This document shows, in pieces, positions 10,954-23,396 of a DNA stretch of 64,000 bases. Source of the DNA: Eutreptiella sp. 'Long Island Sound 2002' (Eukaryota > Euglenozoa > Euglenophyceae > Eutreptiales > Eutreptiaceae). How positions within the stretch are numbered: the first letter of the stretch is position 1; each line of letters begins with the position of its first letter. The position numbers and the translations under genes were made by a program. The notes below the pieces were generated by a model that worked only from the letters and a program-made list of their open reading frames with translations, was not told the DNA's origin and did no database searches. Where the stretch lies: the NCBI GenBank assembly GCA_964036045.1, contig OZ038391.1, forward strand, positions 45,542,711 to 45,606,710, in the 5' to 3' direction.

Positions 10954-13102
10954 CCCTCGAGACACTATTCTCGAGCTTCGCATGACGCTTGTGCGCTTGA
11001 GTGGAGCCAAGAGTTTGCAGGATCCTTTGGTCTCCCAACTCCTTGGTGAGTGGGTGGCTTCATCTCCCTTGGCCTGAGCCTGATGGTCGGAGGCCACGGA
11101 CGTTGGCTACCCCTCCCTTATTCATACCAAGCAAGTGGAGGCGGTGAAACAATACGCCTCCTCCCTTTTTCCCACGCCCGAGTTTATTGGGGACCTCAAT
11201 GTCACAAAGACGGGGTTCCACCACCTCTCCGAGTTCATGACCCGGCGAGGAATTGACTATACGGCCGCTACGGGCATCCCAACGCGGCAAGCCTTGTTGG
11301 ACACGTGGAAGGATATGGCTAAGCCGCTAGAGTTGCGGCCCCCCGTGAACGTGGACGACCCACCCGCTAGTGGCCGCAGTTGGCCTATGCACGCATGGGC
11401 CAGCTACATTCAATCCCGTCCACCACTAGTAGACACCATTGATTGGGACCGGCCCCTCACGTTTATTGTGCACGGGGATGCCTACCCATGTGCGGGTGGG
11501 AGTTGGACGCGATTGTCTATTGGGCTCCTCAACCACGGCAAACAGGGCCGCACAGTCGCCTACTTGTGGGTCATTGGGATGGCCGTGTGCGGCGACAAAG
11601 ACATAGCCGCTTTGGCCACTATTTGGGCCGAGAACCTTCAGGTACTTGGCGCTTTTGTGTCGCATTGAATTCGGGCTCGCTTCGTTTCAAAATTCCTCGT
11701 TTAAAAGCGAAAAATTGTTTAAAATTTAAGCCACACGAGATTTGAAGCTAAAATTTAAACATGCCCGGATATCAATGCGCGCACTCTTTTGTAGGTGTTG
11801 CAGTCAATTCACGACTACAAAAGTTTCTGATGGGCATCCCGTTGGGTGCCTGCTGTGCTGGTCCTTGGGAGTGACCAGCCGTTTATTCGCCGCCTCATTG
11901 GGGTGTCCATATCACCCCAATTGGGGTCTATTTACATTATGGGGGTGTGGGACAAAGCGGCGGCGGCGTGGTTGCGGGTGGACGTGCGCCCGACTTTGGA
12001 CAACGAGGCGCCCGCCCGTCACCAATATCAAGTGATGGGTCGGAGCTTGGATAATGGGGGGTGCATAGCGGAACCTCACATCGTGGTTGACCGGTGTTGG
12101 GCTTTCCTATGCATCCTCCATTGTTGCATGGCCATTGGGCGGCTGCAAGTCGCTTTTGTTGAGGCGCGCCTGGAGTCACTTCCCAAGAAGAATGCGGAGG
12201 CCGTGCAACGGTTGTTGTACCGGGCACGCACGGGGGTGAAGCGGGGTGCCACCGCCGCACCCGATGGGGAGAAGGCTAGGGCCCTCTTCCTTGCATGGGA
12301 GGAGATGGGCCCACTATTGACCTACGCACCGGAGGACCCCGAATGGCAAGCCGTTGTTGCCATGAGGGATCTACTTGGGGACTTGTACAGCGACACACCC
12401 CCTCTCAATGACCTAGGGGCGTCTGCTATCACGCGGCAGTACCGTGCACATTACTGCAAGGCCGCCTGCCAGTCCAACTAGCTCCTCTACCTGGAGGAGG
12501 ATGTGACCACGGCGGTGGCTGATGCAGCACGTTTGGGGGTGGGGCCGGGGGCCGTGTGTGCGGATGTGGTAGAAAGCCTAAATGCCATTTTAAAACGGGC
12601 CTACAACGATCACACGGCCCGGGGGGGGGGGGGGGGGGCGATCGATGTCGAGTCGGACTCGGACAACGAGTCCGACAACCCTGCCTCTTGCTCTTCGTCA
12701 CCCTCCGGCGAGGACACCCCCCCCCCGAATAAGAAACCCCCCCCAAAGTCAAAGGCCGTCCCCGCCCCAAGAAAAGAAGGGGTGGGAGAAGAAGGCGGAG
12801 GGGGGTGGGAAAGAAGTGGGGGGGGGGGGGGGAGAAAGAGGAAGGGGGGGGGGGGCAATCCCCTCGTGGGATCCGCCGCCCACGTCCCGTACGGGGGCGG
12901 GGTAGAGGTGGGCACCGTCACCGGTGTCCACACCCGCAAGAGCGGGGTTGTTCGGGTGAGATACCCAAACAACCCCAAGCTCTCGGAGGTGGAGCGCCAC
13001 CTCATCTTCGGCACGGCCGAAGCTGCAGAGGCGCACCTCCAAAAGGTGCGCAAGGGCAAGACGCCCACCACCAACCCCGTTTGGAGTCGTGTGGTGTGCT
13101 AG
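10954..13102 (+). pseudogene. Element A transposase-like gene, stop-riddled
   Basis: Two exons (10,954-11,641 and 11,795-13,102) are separated by a GT-AG intron. The intron position matches exactly that of the homologous gene in element B (after AENLQ here, EDNIK there). Conserved blocks include FIVHGDAYPCAGGSW, a likely first acidic residue of an RNase H-like core, CILHCCMAIGRLQ and VVESLNAILKRAYN, a likely catalytic Glu. The protein ends with a Lys/Pro/acidic linker and a small domain (VVRVRYPNNPKL) that looks SH3/Tudor-like. In-frame stops lie at about 11,075 (TGA), 11,081 (TGA), in the first codons of exon 2 (TGA) and 12,479 (TAG), where B has sense codons at equal spacing. The family is not one I can name; the catalytic assignment is inference. 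Confidence 0.75.
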
Positions 13103-13439
13103 TCACAAGAGCAAGCACACGTCAGCACAAAAAAATCCTCATCAGTGGTACCATAGGCGCCTTTCGGTCTAGAAGGAGAGCCAACCCCCCCCCCCCCCTC
13201 CTACGAAGCCGGCTACCCCCCGACTAACCCCCAAGAAAACCCTCAACCCAACCCAAATACCCCCACTAACCCACCTAACCCCCCAAGCGACACCCAAGCT
13301 ACCCCGGCACTATGGGACACGGATACGGGCTCCCGAGAGGTGTAACACGGCAACAATGGCCGGAATGGCCAAGCACACGAGCCGTGAAGGCTAATAGGTA
13401 TGTTCTATGTGTTGTTGTGCTTGTGTAGGGAGGTTTCAC

Positions 13440-13575
13440 TTTTGAAAACTTTGTTTAAATTTGTTGGTTTAAATTTTAATCCCGGCGACGCATAATATTT
13501 AAAATTTACAAATTCTAAACCAAAAATTAATCTCAAATTTTAAAGCCGAGAGCCATTTTAATATTTTTACACATC
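13440..13575. promoter_or_regulatory. Element A right AT-rich motif cluster
   Basis: GTTTAAATTTG, TTTAAATTTTAA, ATTTAAAATTTAC and CAAATTTTAAA words are packed into about 135 bp. They mirror the left cluster and the intron, in a gene otherwise of high GC. Confidence 0.5.
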
Positions 13576-13793
13576 AAGACAGGTGAACCCCCCCCCAAAC
13601 CAAGCGGTAAAATGGTTGACAAACACACAAGGCACCCCGTAGGTGGTTGACAAACACACAGGGCACCCCGTAGGGATGAAAAATTTCCCAAGCGACGCCC
13701 CTAACCCCCCGCAAAAAGTGCATACTTCGGTTTAATCAATTAATTTTTGGCCAAAAATTAAATATATTGGATTTAATTTGGGTCTCTAGGGTG

Positions 13794-16085
13794 GTCGTAG
13801 ACACGCTTTGGAGATGGGGGGAAATCCGATGTAGCGGTACCCTGTATCCAAAAGATAGTATGTTTGTGGACGACCAATGTCCCGGAAGCCAAACAAGTCA
13901 AACACCAACGTCAAAAGGATCTACGGTGCTGCCGCTGCAATTTATTTTGCGCTTCAGCCTTACACTCTACGGCTAGATCCGGCAAAAGCAGCCCCAGCCA
14001 AGCACGTCAAGAAAGGGAGAAAGATAAACAAGAAGATAGCGCAAATAGCATCCACCATGGGGCCAGGACCAAAGGTTCACACTGCATGCATACTACATGC
14101 ACAACATTCTCACACACTATGAGGGATGCGAAATCATGCAGGGGTGCAGGGTCAATGGGGCGGTCCAGAATCATATGCTGGAACTTGCTTTGAATGCATT
14201 CCAACAAAGCCTCTACCAAAAAAAAAAAGCCTTCCTTCTCACCCAGGTTTGGCAGTCCCCCGCTCATTGCCCCTCTAATACTTCCTGGAGACCTGCAATT
14301 TCTCGCCCATCACTGCCTCCTGCCCCTGTAACACATCACTCCTTCCCCTTTCCGGCCCCCTACACTGTAGTGCCTCGGCTCTCTGGTGCCCCCTTGCAGC
14401 ACAGCAGCCGCAGGCATGCGCACACACATCCTCAGACCCCTGCATATGACACCGCTTTGTCCATGTAAGGGTTCATACCTTTTTGACTAGCCCTAGAGAA
14501 GGTGTTGTGCCGCCCACGACCAGATCGCCACAAAGCTCGATGCGGTGGGCACCCCCGCAGCAGGCATTTAGAGCACTTTGCACTGCACAGTGAGGCATAC
14601 AGAGCACTATAGGGTGGGCATTTTACAAATGGAGAGGAATCAGGCAAATGACCACAGGAAAGCCAACCAACTGCATCTTAGCGAAAAGTGAGGTGCTTGA
14701 CAGCAGTCATCACAGCAGCTTTCACCAGACCGTTGCATGACCTATGGACCCAAACGGCAGCATTTGCTACTCACTTCTCGCACCGGCCACTGGCAGCACA
14801 AACCTGAATCAACGCAGACTTCCACGTTCACAAATGGCATGTGCACACTGAAGGCCCAAGCGGGCTCACCGTGCTTTCACAGATTGTTGACATTGTCGAG
14901 TGCCCAGGTCCTCATGGCAAACCTCTGTGTGCCAGCATGAGTTCCACAGTGGCTCCATGAAACATGCCACAACCCGTGCAAGCTCCTATTGTACCCAACA
15001 ACAATGGGCACCAGGTCAACTGCACCAAGGTCAAGTACATGCGCAAATTCTTTGGAACAGGTCCGTTGCAGAAGCAACCCCATATCACTGCTTTGCAAAC
15101 ACACACCACGATAGTACTGCGGACAACACAACCCAGACCCACTGTCATGCTCCATGCAACGGCCAGTGCCCCCTCTCCTTACTGACCTCATTGCTCACTG
15201 ACGTGGCTTTTATAGCACCCCCCACCCCTCCTCACTTACTGCTTCAGTCTTCAGGGCACCCCTCCTGCACCCTCCTTACTTAGTGACTGCGCTTTTCCGG
15301 CTTCTCTGGTCCCACCCCTTAATTGTTCGTTCAGCCTTTATGGCACCCTCCCCCCTTTTTTACGTATTGACTGAGCCTTTGCCCCCCCCCCCCCCCGACC
15401 TTATGTACTCACTCAGCCATCACAGTACCCCGCCTGCTCCTTACTTTACAAGTACTCACTTCAGTAGCAAGGCTACACCACCATCTTCACCAACGGCTTA
15501 TCCAAGAGGCAGCCTACAGTGGGCTTAGTCACATATATGGTGTCTGCCCAGGGGGAATCCTTGCACTGCGCGCTACTTTTAGACTCGATTCCCCTGTGAA
15601 GAACCCCCACACCGACCCCTTCCAAACACCCTCAACATTCCATTGCCTTCGGCAGTGCACCTCGAAGAGAGGCTGACAGTCAGCCAATCAGTCAGTTAGT
15701 CAGGCAAGCAGTCAGTCAGACAGCCAGTCGGGCAAGCAGGCAGCCAGACAGAAACACACAGTTTGGGTTTTTTCAGTGGCAGACTCGGCTACAAGCAGTG
15801 GGAAGAGCAGCAACTGTCGGAACAAGCAATGGTTTTGCGTCTCCACCCTCCTCCCTGCACAGCCAATACAACTTGCAGTCACTGGCACTCTGGCAAACTG
15901 AAACTGTCTCCGGTCAGTCCATGTACAACTCTACCCATGCAACTATCATACCGAGACACGCAGTACACTAGTTGTTGTTACCGGCAGTCATATAGCATGA
16001 TAGCACAATATATCCCTGGCCTGCCTAACTTTATAAGACGTGGCACCCATGTCTGTGCATGGTGCCCACTCAGCGTCCGAAGCAC
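13794..16085. other. No recognisable gene
   Basis: Several open frames of 60-130 codons exist on both strands, but none shows a family motif, and the region has C-rich simple sequence (for example 15,380-15,397). It lies downstream of the retroelement's RNase H and could include that element's 3' untranslated end; I see no terminal repeat that would prove this. Confidence 0.5.
15674..15752. repeat. Degenerate CAGT/CAGC repeat
   Basis: About twenty imperfect tetranucleotide units of the CAGT, CAGC and CAAG type follow one another without a coding frame. Confidence 0.8.
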
Positions 16086-17341
16086 CTAGCTACATGCCTG
16101 TGCCTCAAACACTGCTCGCAGGCCACTGCCCCACTTAAAATTCCGTGATATTGAGTCTGCCGGGTTCCATCTCGAAGGCACGTACGTCAGCCGTAGTGCC
16201 AGTCCGCTCCAGCGCAGCGTCTTATGAATCCTGCGCACCACCGCGGCCCTGTCTCTGTGATGGATCTTTGACCGTCTGTTCAGCAGCACCCACACCGCCG
16301 CCCAGTTGTCGACCCCTAGGTTGAGCTCCTTCATGCCTCGGTATGCCGCCATCTTGACCACCTTCTCGACTCCAAGTAATTCGGCCGCCTGTTGGTTCCA
16401 TACCGTCGGTGGCGGCTCCCACAGTCTAGCGCCTGCGTCATCGGCCCAGACTCCCACCATGTATGTTGACTTCCACTCCGCCGCGTCTACGTATATGTGT
16501 ACCTCTTGTCCCACCAGCTGGCTGCTCACGACCCACGGCCCTATCGTCATGGCTATCGCCTGGCCCAGCGCCTTCAGGACTTTGGGCGGTGTATACTTTG
16601 CATTCTACGGTCCCCACACCATCCAGGCCAGCGGGCCACTGGTGAGCGGGCTCGTCTCACGAGACGGTCGGTCTGCCCATGCCAGCTTGCCCAGGAGTCG
16701 CCGCACCGTTTTTTGGCAGTACCCCAGGGTCGCCAGCTTGATCAACATGGTCACCATACCTGCCACATACCCCGCCGAGGACTGCATGCTCCATACCTGT
16801 CGGTCCATCCAGTCAATGGCCGTGGACGGTTCCAGTTGTGACTTTGGGCTGCACAGCCAGCCGTCGTGCTCCAGCACGTCCCATAGTTTCCGGCCTGCAT
16901 CCTTGACACGGTCTCTGTTGAATCCGTACACCACAATGCCGTCCACATACTGCACCGGCCGTATACCCGGCATGTCGCACTTCTCCAGCGTTTTCGCCAA
17001 GAGCTCAGTCGCGATCACTGGGCTGTGGGTCCACCCGAACGGCAAGCTGTGGAATCCCCAGACCTCGTCCATCACTCCTATTCTGATGGTGCTCCTCTCC
17101 TCCTCTAGCACCCAGCACGACCAAAACATGTTCGCCACGTCCAACTTGCAGAACCACTGTGTGTCTGTGACCTACGCGCCGCTTCCCGGAATGTGTCACC
17201 CAGGTTCTCGAGGGTGGGTAGCTTGATGTGCTGTCCCGGCGCCGCACATCGTGCGTTCACTGGCACCGTATTCATAATCATCACCCCTTTGGAGGCCGAC
17301 TTGTATTTAGTGAAGGCTTTCGCATTGGGCCTCCTCCCATC
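16086..17341 (-). pseudogene. Retroelement RT and RNase H
   Basis: Read leftward: RT fingers region (KSASKGVMIMNTVPVNA near 17,290), RT core (MDVANMFWSCW near 17,140; LPFGWTHSP near 17,040; YVDGIVVYG near 16,945), then RNase H (HIYVDAAEW near 16,500; QQAAELLG; LGVDNWAA; VPSRWNPADSISR near 16,160) ending at a TAG. The RNase H keeps its four acidic positions (D, E, D, D), and the ending VPSRWNPADSISR is typical of DIRS/Ngaro-like retroelements. The RT catalytic box reads YVDG instead of YVDD, and a frame change separates the fingers from the core, so this copy is inactive. An in-frame TAG at 17,344-17,342 divides RT from the upstream frame. Confidence 0.85.
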
Positions 17342-18749
17342 CTAGACTCGGTCAATCCGCCCGTCTGCATGCACTCTCTGTATCATCGCCGCCAGCTTGA
17401 TGTCTCTGCTGGCCCTCTGCTCCGTTGCGCCCTCGTGCGCCTCCGCCCAGTTGCAGGGCCTGAGCCTGTCCCACATCTCGCGCCGTACCTGCACTTTACC
17501 AGCCAGCCCAAGGCCTCTGCTCGCCGTCTCCACGGTCAACGTGCCCATGTCTAGGTTGCCATCCTGGTCCCCTGTCGGGCTTATGTCCCCTGTCAGGGAC
17601 ACATCCCATGGCTCCATCTCGTCGTCCCACATGGCCTGCAGCACCTTGACGTCATTTTCCTCGGCCGTGCTCTGCCTGTCCTCGTCGTCGCTCCGCTCCC
17701 GTACGAACACCGCCAGGTCTCGTAGAAGGCCGTGGATCGTCTTGGCCCTCCCCTTCTTGCTGGCCAGCTTCTCTGCCACCGCCAGCGTGAGGGCTGCCAC
17801 GTCTGTCCGTGGCCCCCTTTGCATTTTGTCCGGTGCATTGCAGGTGCACGGGGCACCAGAGCTAGAACCGGTTCCCCCTCTGAGGCGCGGTGACCACGTA
17901 TCCCTAGTGTGGGGCCCCGTCCTCCTCAGGCCCTCCGGGCACATCCACGTCGATGTACATCCGTCCGCTCGTCTCCCCGGCCTCTGCTGCTCGACGTCTT
18001 TCTTAGGCCACGCAAACCGCCCACCTTCACGGAAGCATAGGTGGCAGACCAGCATCTTCCTCTGGTGCTGGTGCCAGCACCAAATGGGGGGGTCTGTGGG
18101 CTCATTTTGATGGTGTCTTATTGTAGGCACAAAAACAGGGCCTTTTTGGGGGGTCTCAAACACGTTTCTTTCATTTTCATCTATTGAGCCTAGTTCCCAT
18201 TTCCTGGATTGAAGGTGTGATATCGGAGGAAAAGCACATGTAGGGCTTATTGCACCATGTAAACAGGAAGCTGTAAAATCACGCTGTTCTGGACCCCCCC
18301 TCAACTGTGGACACGAACAAGCACGCTGACACAGTGTCTCTATTTCCACATTGGGAACTTCGAATCGTATGCTTTGTAATACACTAGTAGTATCATATGC
18401 ACATACACAACCATACATAGGAGTCACCGCTGCGAAGTATATGCAAAATTCACCTGTAAATTGTTGTACCTGAAAGACAGGGCTGTTTACATGAAAATCC
18501 AGCTGAGCAGCTGGGGCCAGCACCAACACCTGGAAAAATGGCAATGAAGACAAGCAATTGGGCAAAGAGTAGCTGGTGCCAGCACTTCCTGAGGAAAACA
18601 AAGAAATAGTAGGTGCAAACCAAGCAGAGGTATTGTGAGTGCTGTGTAACAACAAAACCAACGGACAAGTGCATGATTGTGCAAGACGAACACTGACAGC
18701 GCTGTAGTGCAAAGCACTGGACCAGTCTTTATGGGATCAAGAAACATGA

Positions 18750-20198
18750 TTACTTCTTTGCTGCAGCAGCCCTGTTGATCCGGGCAGTCCAATTGGTAAA
18801 TCCAAGTCGTTTGGGTTTCACAGTGTCAGCAGGATCACCAGCGGCGCCTTCACTGTTGGACTTCTCCCCGCCAGTCGCAGACTGCTGTGCCCCATTGCTC
18901 GTAGCCTTCCCTGGAGTTGCACGTTTCGAACTACTGCTCTCCTCATCCTGCTTCCGCTTGGCACCGGTTTTTTTGGGCTTCGGCTTTTGGGCCAACGGCT
19001 CTGCTTCATGCTCGGCCACTTCCTCTCCACCCTCATCCTCGTCCCCCTGTTCCACGTCCTCAAGCTTGCGGAATTTTCCCCTGCAATCAATGGGTACCCC
19101 ATGGAGCATCTGATTTGTCACCCCAGTCCAGTCAATATTCGGCAGGCCATCAGCTTCCTTGCATCCAGCAACAGCATGTGTGACAAAGTCCTGAATTGCC
19201 GTATCCCCAAGGATACCAACCACCACATTGACAGGAATATGAAATCGAACTGTGAGGGCCCCGGGCAATGCGTGGGAGGAGGACAATAGCAGCAGCCATA
19301 TTTCTTGGTACACCACCATTTCACCAGCCAGTGTCAGCAAGTAACCAACAATCTCCACGGGCAGGTACCCCCCACTTGGGAAATCCGTCACAGTAATGTA
19401 TCGAGGCACCTTAAAGGGGGGAAAAAAGCAATTCTTCAATGAAAGGAGCTGGCCCCAGCTGCAACGAGGTGAAACGACCATTTTGTTGTGATTTTTGAGC
19501 GCGTGTCCGAACAACCAGGGTCGCAGTGTGGTCTAGATACCTTTTGTGGCAGCGGATGTTTCGAGAGAAGATTCACTTCAGTACACCCCATAGTAAATTG
19601 TGGTGACTTCTTGTTGAGGTGGTACACTGACAGCTTAATAGCACAGAACCCCGTATCTTGGTGCTGTTCACGAAGACTGTCCACAATGCCACGACAATCA
19701 CCAGGCTCACCGGCAACAACAACAAGAACGCCACGCTGCAGCACTGTACTGACCAATGCATGGATGCCCAGGGTAAAGCCACGGGGGGGCTCAATGTACA
19801 CCATTGTAAAAGAGATACCAGCCACTGCTGCTGGGATGGCCGAGCCAATTGCAGCTGGCAGCACCAGTAGTTTTCCGTCCGAGTCCCCTTCCAACTGCAA
19901 CACATTCATGTTCCAAGTGAAGTTCCGAGTGAAGGCCAAGCAGTGACGTCAGTGAATCGCTTTGCAACCGGGGTAGCACACAGACCTGTGAATTCTCCTC
20001 AGTGGCACCCATGTGCAGGTCGACGGTGAAGAAATTGTCCTGATTCGCCTGGACGGTTGGTAACACCAGTGGTTTCGACAAAGATTCTCGCAGACCAACA
20101 TAGCTGACATCCTTCCAAATCGGCGCACTGACAACGTATTTCCACGGTGGAAAAGGGTCCTCTTCTGTCCAACGCCACGTGTATGTCTTGAAATACAA
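18750..20198 (-). CDS. Element D downstream exons, basic-tailed protein
   Basis: Exons near 20,198-19,950 (YTWRWTEEDPFPPW), 19,900-19,500 (hydrophobic; VLVVVAGEPGDCRGIVDSL) and 19,410-18,750 align block by block with element E (47.4-46.1 kb). Best conserved is the stretch VPRYITVTDFPSGGYLPVEI to EIWLLLLSSSHALPGA, followed by an acidic then lysine-rich tail ending AARINRAAAAKK-like. The palindrome at 19,447-19,460 lies between two of these exons. Splice sites are not proven. The protein is unknown to me; a basic tail with paired acidic stretch suggests DNA or chromatin contact, which is inference. Confidence 0.55.
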
Positions 20199-20382
20199 GT
20201 CACTTCGGCTTGCCAGGAGGGATTCACACTTTTCTCGTTCACCCAGTCCACCTTAGCAATCATAGTACAAACTTTGAGACCCCAGTGTTTGCAGGCACCA
20301 AAACGGCATTTCCGAACGATGTGTGCTGGCCCCAGCACCTCTCACAACAAATTGCAATCGAACAGCCACCGCAGATGCATCC

Positions 20383-22084
20383 TTATGGGAGGGCAAACAT
20401 ACGGCGAGATTCATGGATGAGATTGTTCTCAGGATGACACAGATGCCAACTCCATAACCGATCCAGTTTCAATCGCTTTCCCATCTTCTTGAGCTGTGCT
20501 CCACCATTGGCCGTGTCAGCCATAAACTTGCAGATTGTCCGGATATCGGGGGGCACCTGTCCTTCAAAGCAACGCATTTGATTCACAGTCATGCTATGAC
20601 CGCGGGCCTCCAGCATCTGCACTGCAAACGCTGCTTCACGTCCACAAGTACTCACCAACAGAGCCACAGGAGACCACTGCTTTATCATATTGGCCTACAA
20701 GGGGTACCACAGGATTCACACCGGGCAACAGATGGCGGAGTACGGTGATAGGGCGATGAAACCACGAACAAACGGACGTGCTGACGGGCAGGCACACACC
20801 AGTGTGCCATCTTGAGCGCTGAATCCACCCTTCACCCACAAATTCGTCAGGTGCTCTCTGGCAGTCAAGTTCCCCTCGGTATCCCTTTCGTATTCCACCA
20901 CCAGTCGCTGAACTCTCTCACACAAAGTTGGTGCTCGTGCTGTCTGGTTGGCTTGACTGATTCCTGCCAGGGACTCACGAATGGTCAACGGGGTCTCAGG
21001 CCGCACAACAGTCGCCAAGAAATGGGAACACCATCGGGGAGGGGGCAAGTTTCGCTTCTCCAGCTCCAGTTTCACGCGCCGAGCAGCCTCCACTATGTGC
21101 TGGCCAGACAGTATCCAGTAGATCCCACCTGATATTGCACCCGGTCACAAATGATCAATTCATATCAATTATTAGGGGCATGGGGCGCCGGGTGTGCCAC
21201 TGTATGTCCTGGATCTCTTGTAGAATGTGTAGCAAATCAAGGATCCCACCGGTAGTCAAATCGGTCAACAACAGTGGCCGGAATTGTAGTGACCTAACGT
21301 TGTCCCGTTTAATATCGAGGGGAACACGAATAAACTCAGGCTCCGCATCAAGCGAAACCCGTGTAACATCGTTCAAGGAGCGAAGTGCAGTAGCAGTGGA
21401 ATGCACAGCTGAGTCCAGCTGTCCCAACACGGTTACCAAAGACGGATGCCCAGGGAAGGGACATAGGTCTGTAGTGTGCAACATTGCAAACACTGTCAGG
21501 TTCATGCTGGGATTGGGATGCTCTGGGTCAGTAGTAGACCTCTTCCACCACCAGTTATCAAACCACATAGCCATTTGGTGGTTTGACATGGACGACCACA
21601 GTTGTTGTGCAGCCGAGGTAGCCTTGGCAGTTAGTGGTACAGGGCGATTGGTAACAACACCACAGTTTGCTAAAACACGGCGAACACCCTGCGTCAAAGG
21701 TTGACCTGTAAGTGTGTCTTTCCGTGATACCTTACTAGTTGGACGTGCAGCCTTGTGCAGGACAGACCATAGCATATATAACTGTTTCGTGAAAACGGAC
21801 AACCAACGAGGCTTCCTATTTTGCTTACTTGCAACAACAATTTGAGGTACAGTCTTACGAGTACGACGGTTGCAGCGGACCTGTGCCAATAGGTGCACTA
21901 ACATCAGAACCCCCGGCTCGCCAGCATGGGCATCACGTAATAAAGAAGACCCATTTGAATAATGTCCAGTACGTAGTAGATGCCGAACAACGGAGTAGGA
22001 AAATTTCATTACAAAAGTCTGGTGATGCAAGTAAAAGACACGATGCACATGGTGGCAAAACACAGCACACTCCCTATCCTTCAA
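20383..22084 (-). CDS. Element D transposase-like core
   Basis: Blocks shared with element E, in the same order: IWSVLHK-like start (here LWSVLHKAARPTSK), MWFDNWWWKRST, NLTVFAMLHT, PFPGHPSLVTVL, VPLDIKRDNVRS, LLLTDLTTGG and PLIIDMN (22,084-21,155). These are followed by a region with VVEYERDTEGNLTAREHL (21,093-20,716) and LDRLWSWHLCHPENNLIH (20,688-20,383). The invariant WFDN and PLDIKRDN could supply catalytic acids, but this is inference. A TGA just after IIDMN interrupts the homology with E. An unnamed transposase family, co-inherited with the downstream basic-tailed exons. Confidence 0.65.
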
Positions 22085-22164
22085 TGAGATGCACGTACCT
22101 TATGAAGATAAACATCGGTGGAATGGATATGGGAATGGTACTAACCAGGTTGCTCACTGGAGTT

Positions 22165-22530
22165 GGTGCTGGTGCCAGCACTCATAGTCCGGAACATCAT
22201 CTCAGAGACTCGATTGCATTGAAAGGTGCTGGCACCAGCTACTTTGAGCCAAAGGGGGATTCGAGAAGACCATTTGAGTCAGCAGGTGCTGGCACCCGCA
22301 CCTTTCTGCCAAAGAGAACCAAGGAAAGGTGAAATTGCTTGCAAAGGTGCTGGCCCCAGCTGCTTCAATGATAAACTTGATACCAAAGATACAAAGTAAC
22401 AAGACATGTCCAATACCAGATACGCGGTGACTATAGTAACCAACATGTGCACGATTGAATATCACCAACAAATGTAATTGCGGGACATCCCACAAGTACT
22501 TTTCGTCAAGGAAGGTGCTGGCCCCAGCTG
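22165..22530. promoter_or_regulatory. Element D palindrome cluster
   Basis: Five copies of GGTGCTGGNNCCAGC occur at 22,165-22,182, 22,225-22,240, 22,285-22,302, 22,346-22,362 and 22,514-22,530, at the upstream side of the core gene. Further copies lie at 18,064, 18,509, 18,571, 19,447 and 20,323. None is found in E or F, which are related elements with different palindromes. Confidence 0.75.
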
Positions 22531-23396
22531 CAATCATGGGAAACATACTTTTGAGATCAGCATTTTCAATCATCATGAAGTAGTAGTGTAGAAAGGGTGT
22601 TTTGAACCCCTAACTTCATCGGCCGCGAAAATACACGTTCAAAAAAGGGGAGTTTTTTACACTGCTCTTTTTGGGTATAGAACCGGGCAAAAGTGTGCCA
22701 CGGGGGTGGGCGGTTTGCGTGGCCTAAGTCTTTTGGGGCTTCGTTCCTGCACCGGGTCTCTTTGGTCGGTTCCTCGCTTTCCCAGTGCCGCTCGCCCGGA
22801 TTCACGTACTGTCCATCTGGGGTGAGAGCAATCAGTAGAGCATGACGCTTCACTGGCGGTCCCCTTTGGCTCTGTCCCCGCCTCGTCCCAGCTGGCCTCC
22901 AGCGAGCTGCGGTCTCGTTCACTATCGATGGCTAAGTGTTTGCACTGCGTGCGCACTGCGTGCATACTGCGCACGCAGAGGCTAGGATACTCACCCAAGA
23001 ATACCACTCATCTGTCTAGTAGCACGGCGAAGCAGCAAAGCCCAAATCAGAACAACAAAACTGCCTGCCACCATGATGCACCACGCAACAAAGCGTGGAT
23101 TCAAAGATTGTCCCGGTTTCCTCAATAGCACCGGACGGTTGGGGCCCAATGATTTTTGGAAATGTCGCCCTTGTCTTGCCCTCAAGTATGCACGGATCTT
23201 CAGGTGGCGGTCTCGGCGAATTGGCTACACAGCCCCAGCAGACTCTGCCACAGGGAAGGGGCATTTACACAATTTACATTCCAAAATGGACAAGAATCTA
23301 GGAAATGGTTGACAATTCAAATATGCCACGTCCTAAATGCTTGGGAGGCCAAAAAACCCTTGTACGGAACCAAAAACTTGTCAAAAGGGGCCAAAA

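Larger units (their letters stand above)
10633..13791 (+). mobile_element. DNA transposon A, CCC...GGG termini
   Basis: Imperfect terminal inverted repeats begin CCCTAGAGACCCA and continue with TAAATCCAA at both ends. The dinucleotide TG lies immediately outside each end, a candidate 2-bp target duplication. The 3.16-kb element carries one transposase-like gene on the plus strand. AT-rich motif clusters sit inside both ends and in the single intron. Coding similarity of the neighbouring LINE stops about 30 bp before the left end. Confidence 0.8.
18002..22728 (-). mobile_element. DNA transposon D (CTTAGG termini)
   Basis: Terminal inverted repeats CTTAGGCCACGCAAACCGCC match at both ends, flanked by the perfect 5-bp duplication TCTTT (17,997-18,001 and 22,729-22,733). 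The 4.7-kb element carries a multi-exon minus-strand gene set, in the same order as in element E. At least ten copies of the palindrome core GCTGG-N2-CCAGC lie mainly in non-coding parts. It interrupts the retroelement between recombinase and RT. Confidence 0.92.
17342..22922 (-). pseudogene. Retroelement ORF upstream of RT, split by D
   Basis: Two host segments (22,922-22,734 and 18,001-17,342) lie on either side of element D. Removing D and one copy of the 5-bp duplication AAAGA (minus strand) makes the frame read continuously across the junction, ...NEAPK then DVEQQRPGR.... The segment is hydrophilic, contains CTCNAPDKM and a helical region AALTLAVAEKLASKKG, and ends at a TAG directly before the RT fingers. 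It probably represents the N-terminal part of the pol product or a linker; no enzyme motif is visible. Confidence 0.65.

Noticed and set aside
10633-13791. Element A as a piggyBac transposon, because its ends start CCCTAGA
   Set aside because: The flanks are TG/TG, not TTAA, and the gene shows no piggyBac motif.
13864-15528. Several 80-130 codon open frames as host genes
   Set aside because: Composition is low complexity or shadow-like and no motif or homology inside the window supports them.
18151-22620. GGGGT-CAAAACAC-like inverted ends for element D
   Set aside because: Weak similarity only; the 20-bp CTTAGGCC repeats with a perfect 5-bp duplication and frame restoration are far better.
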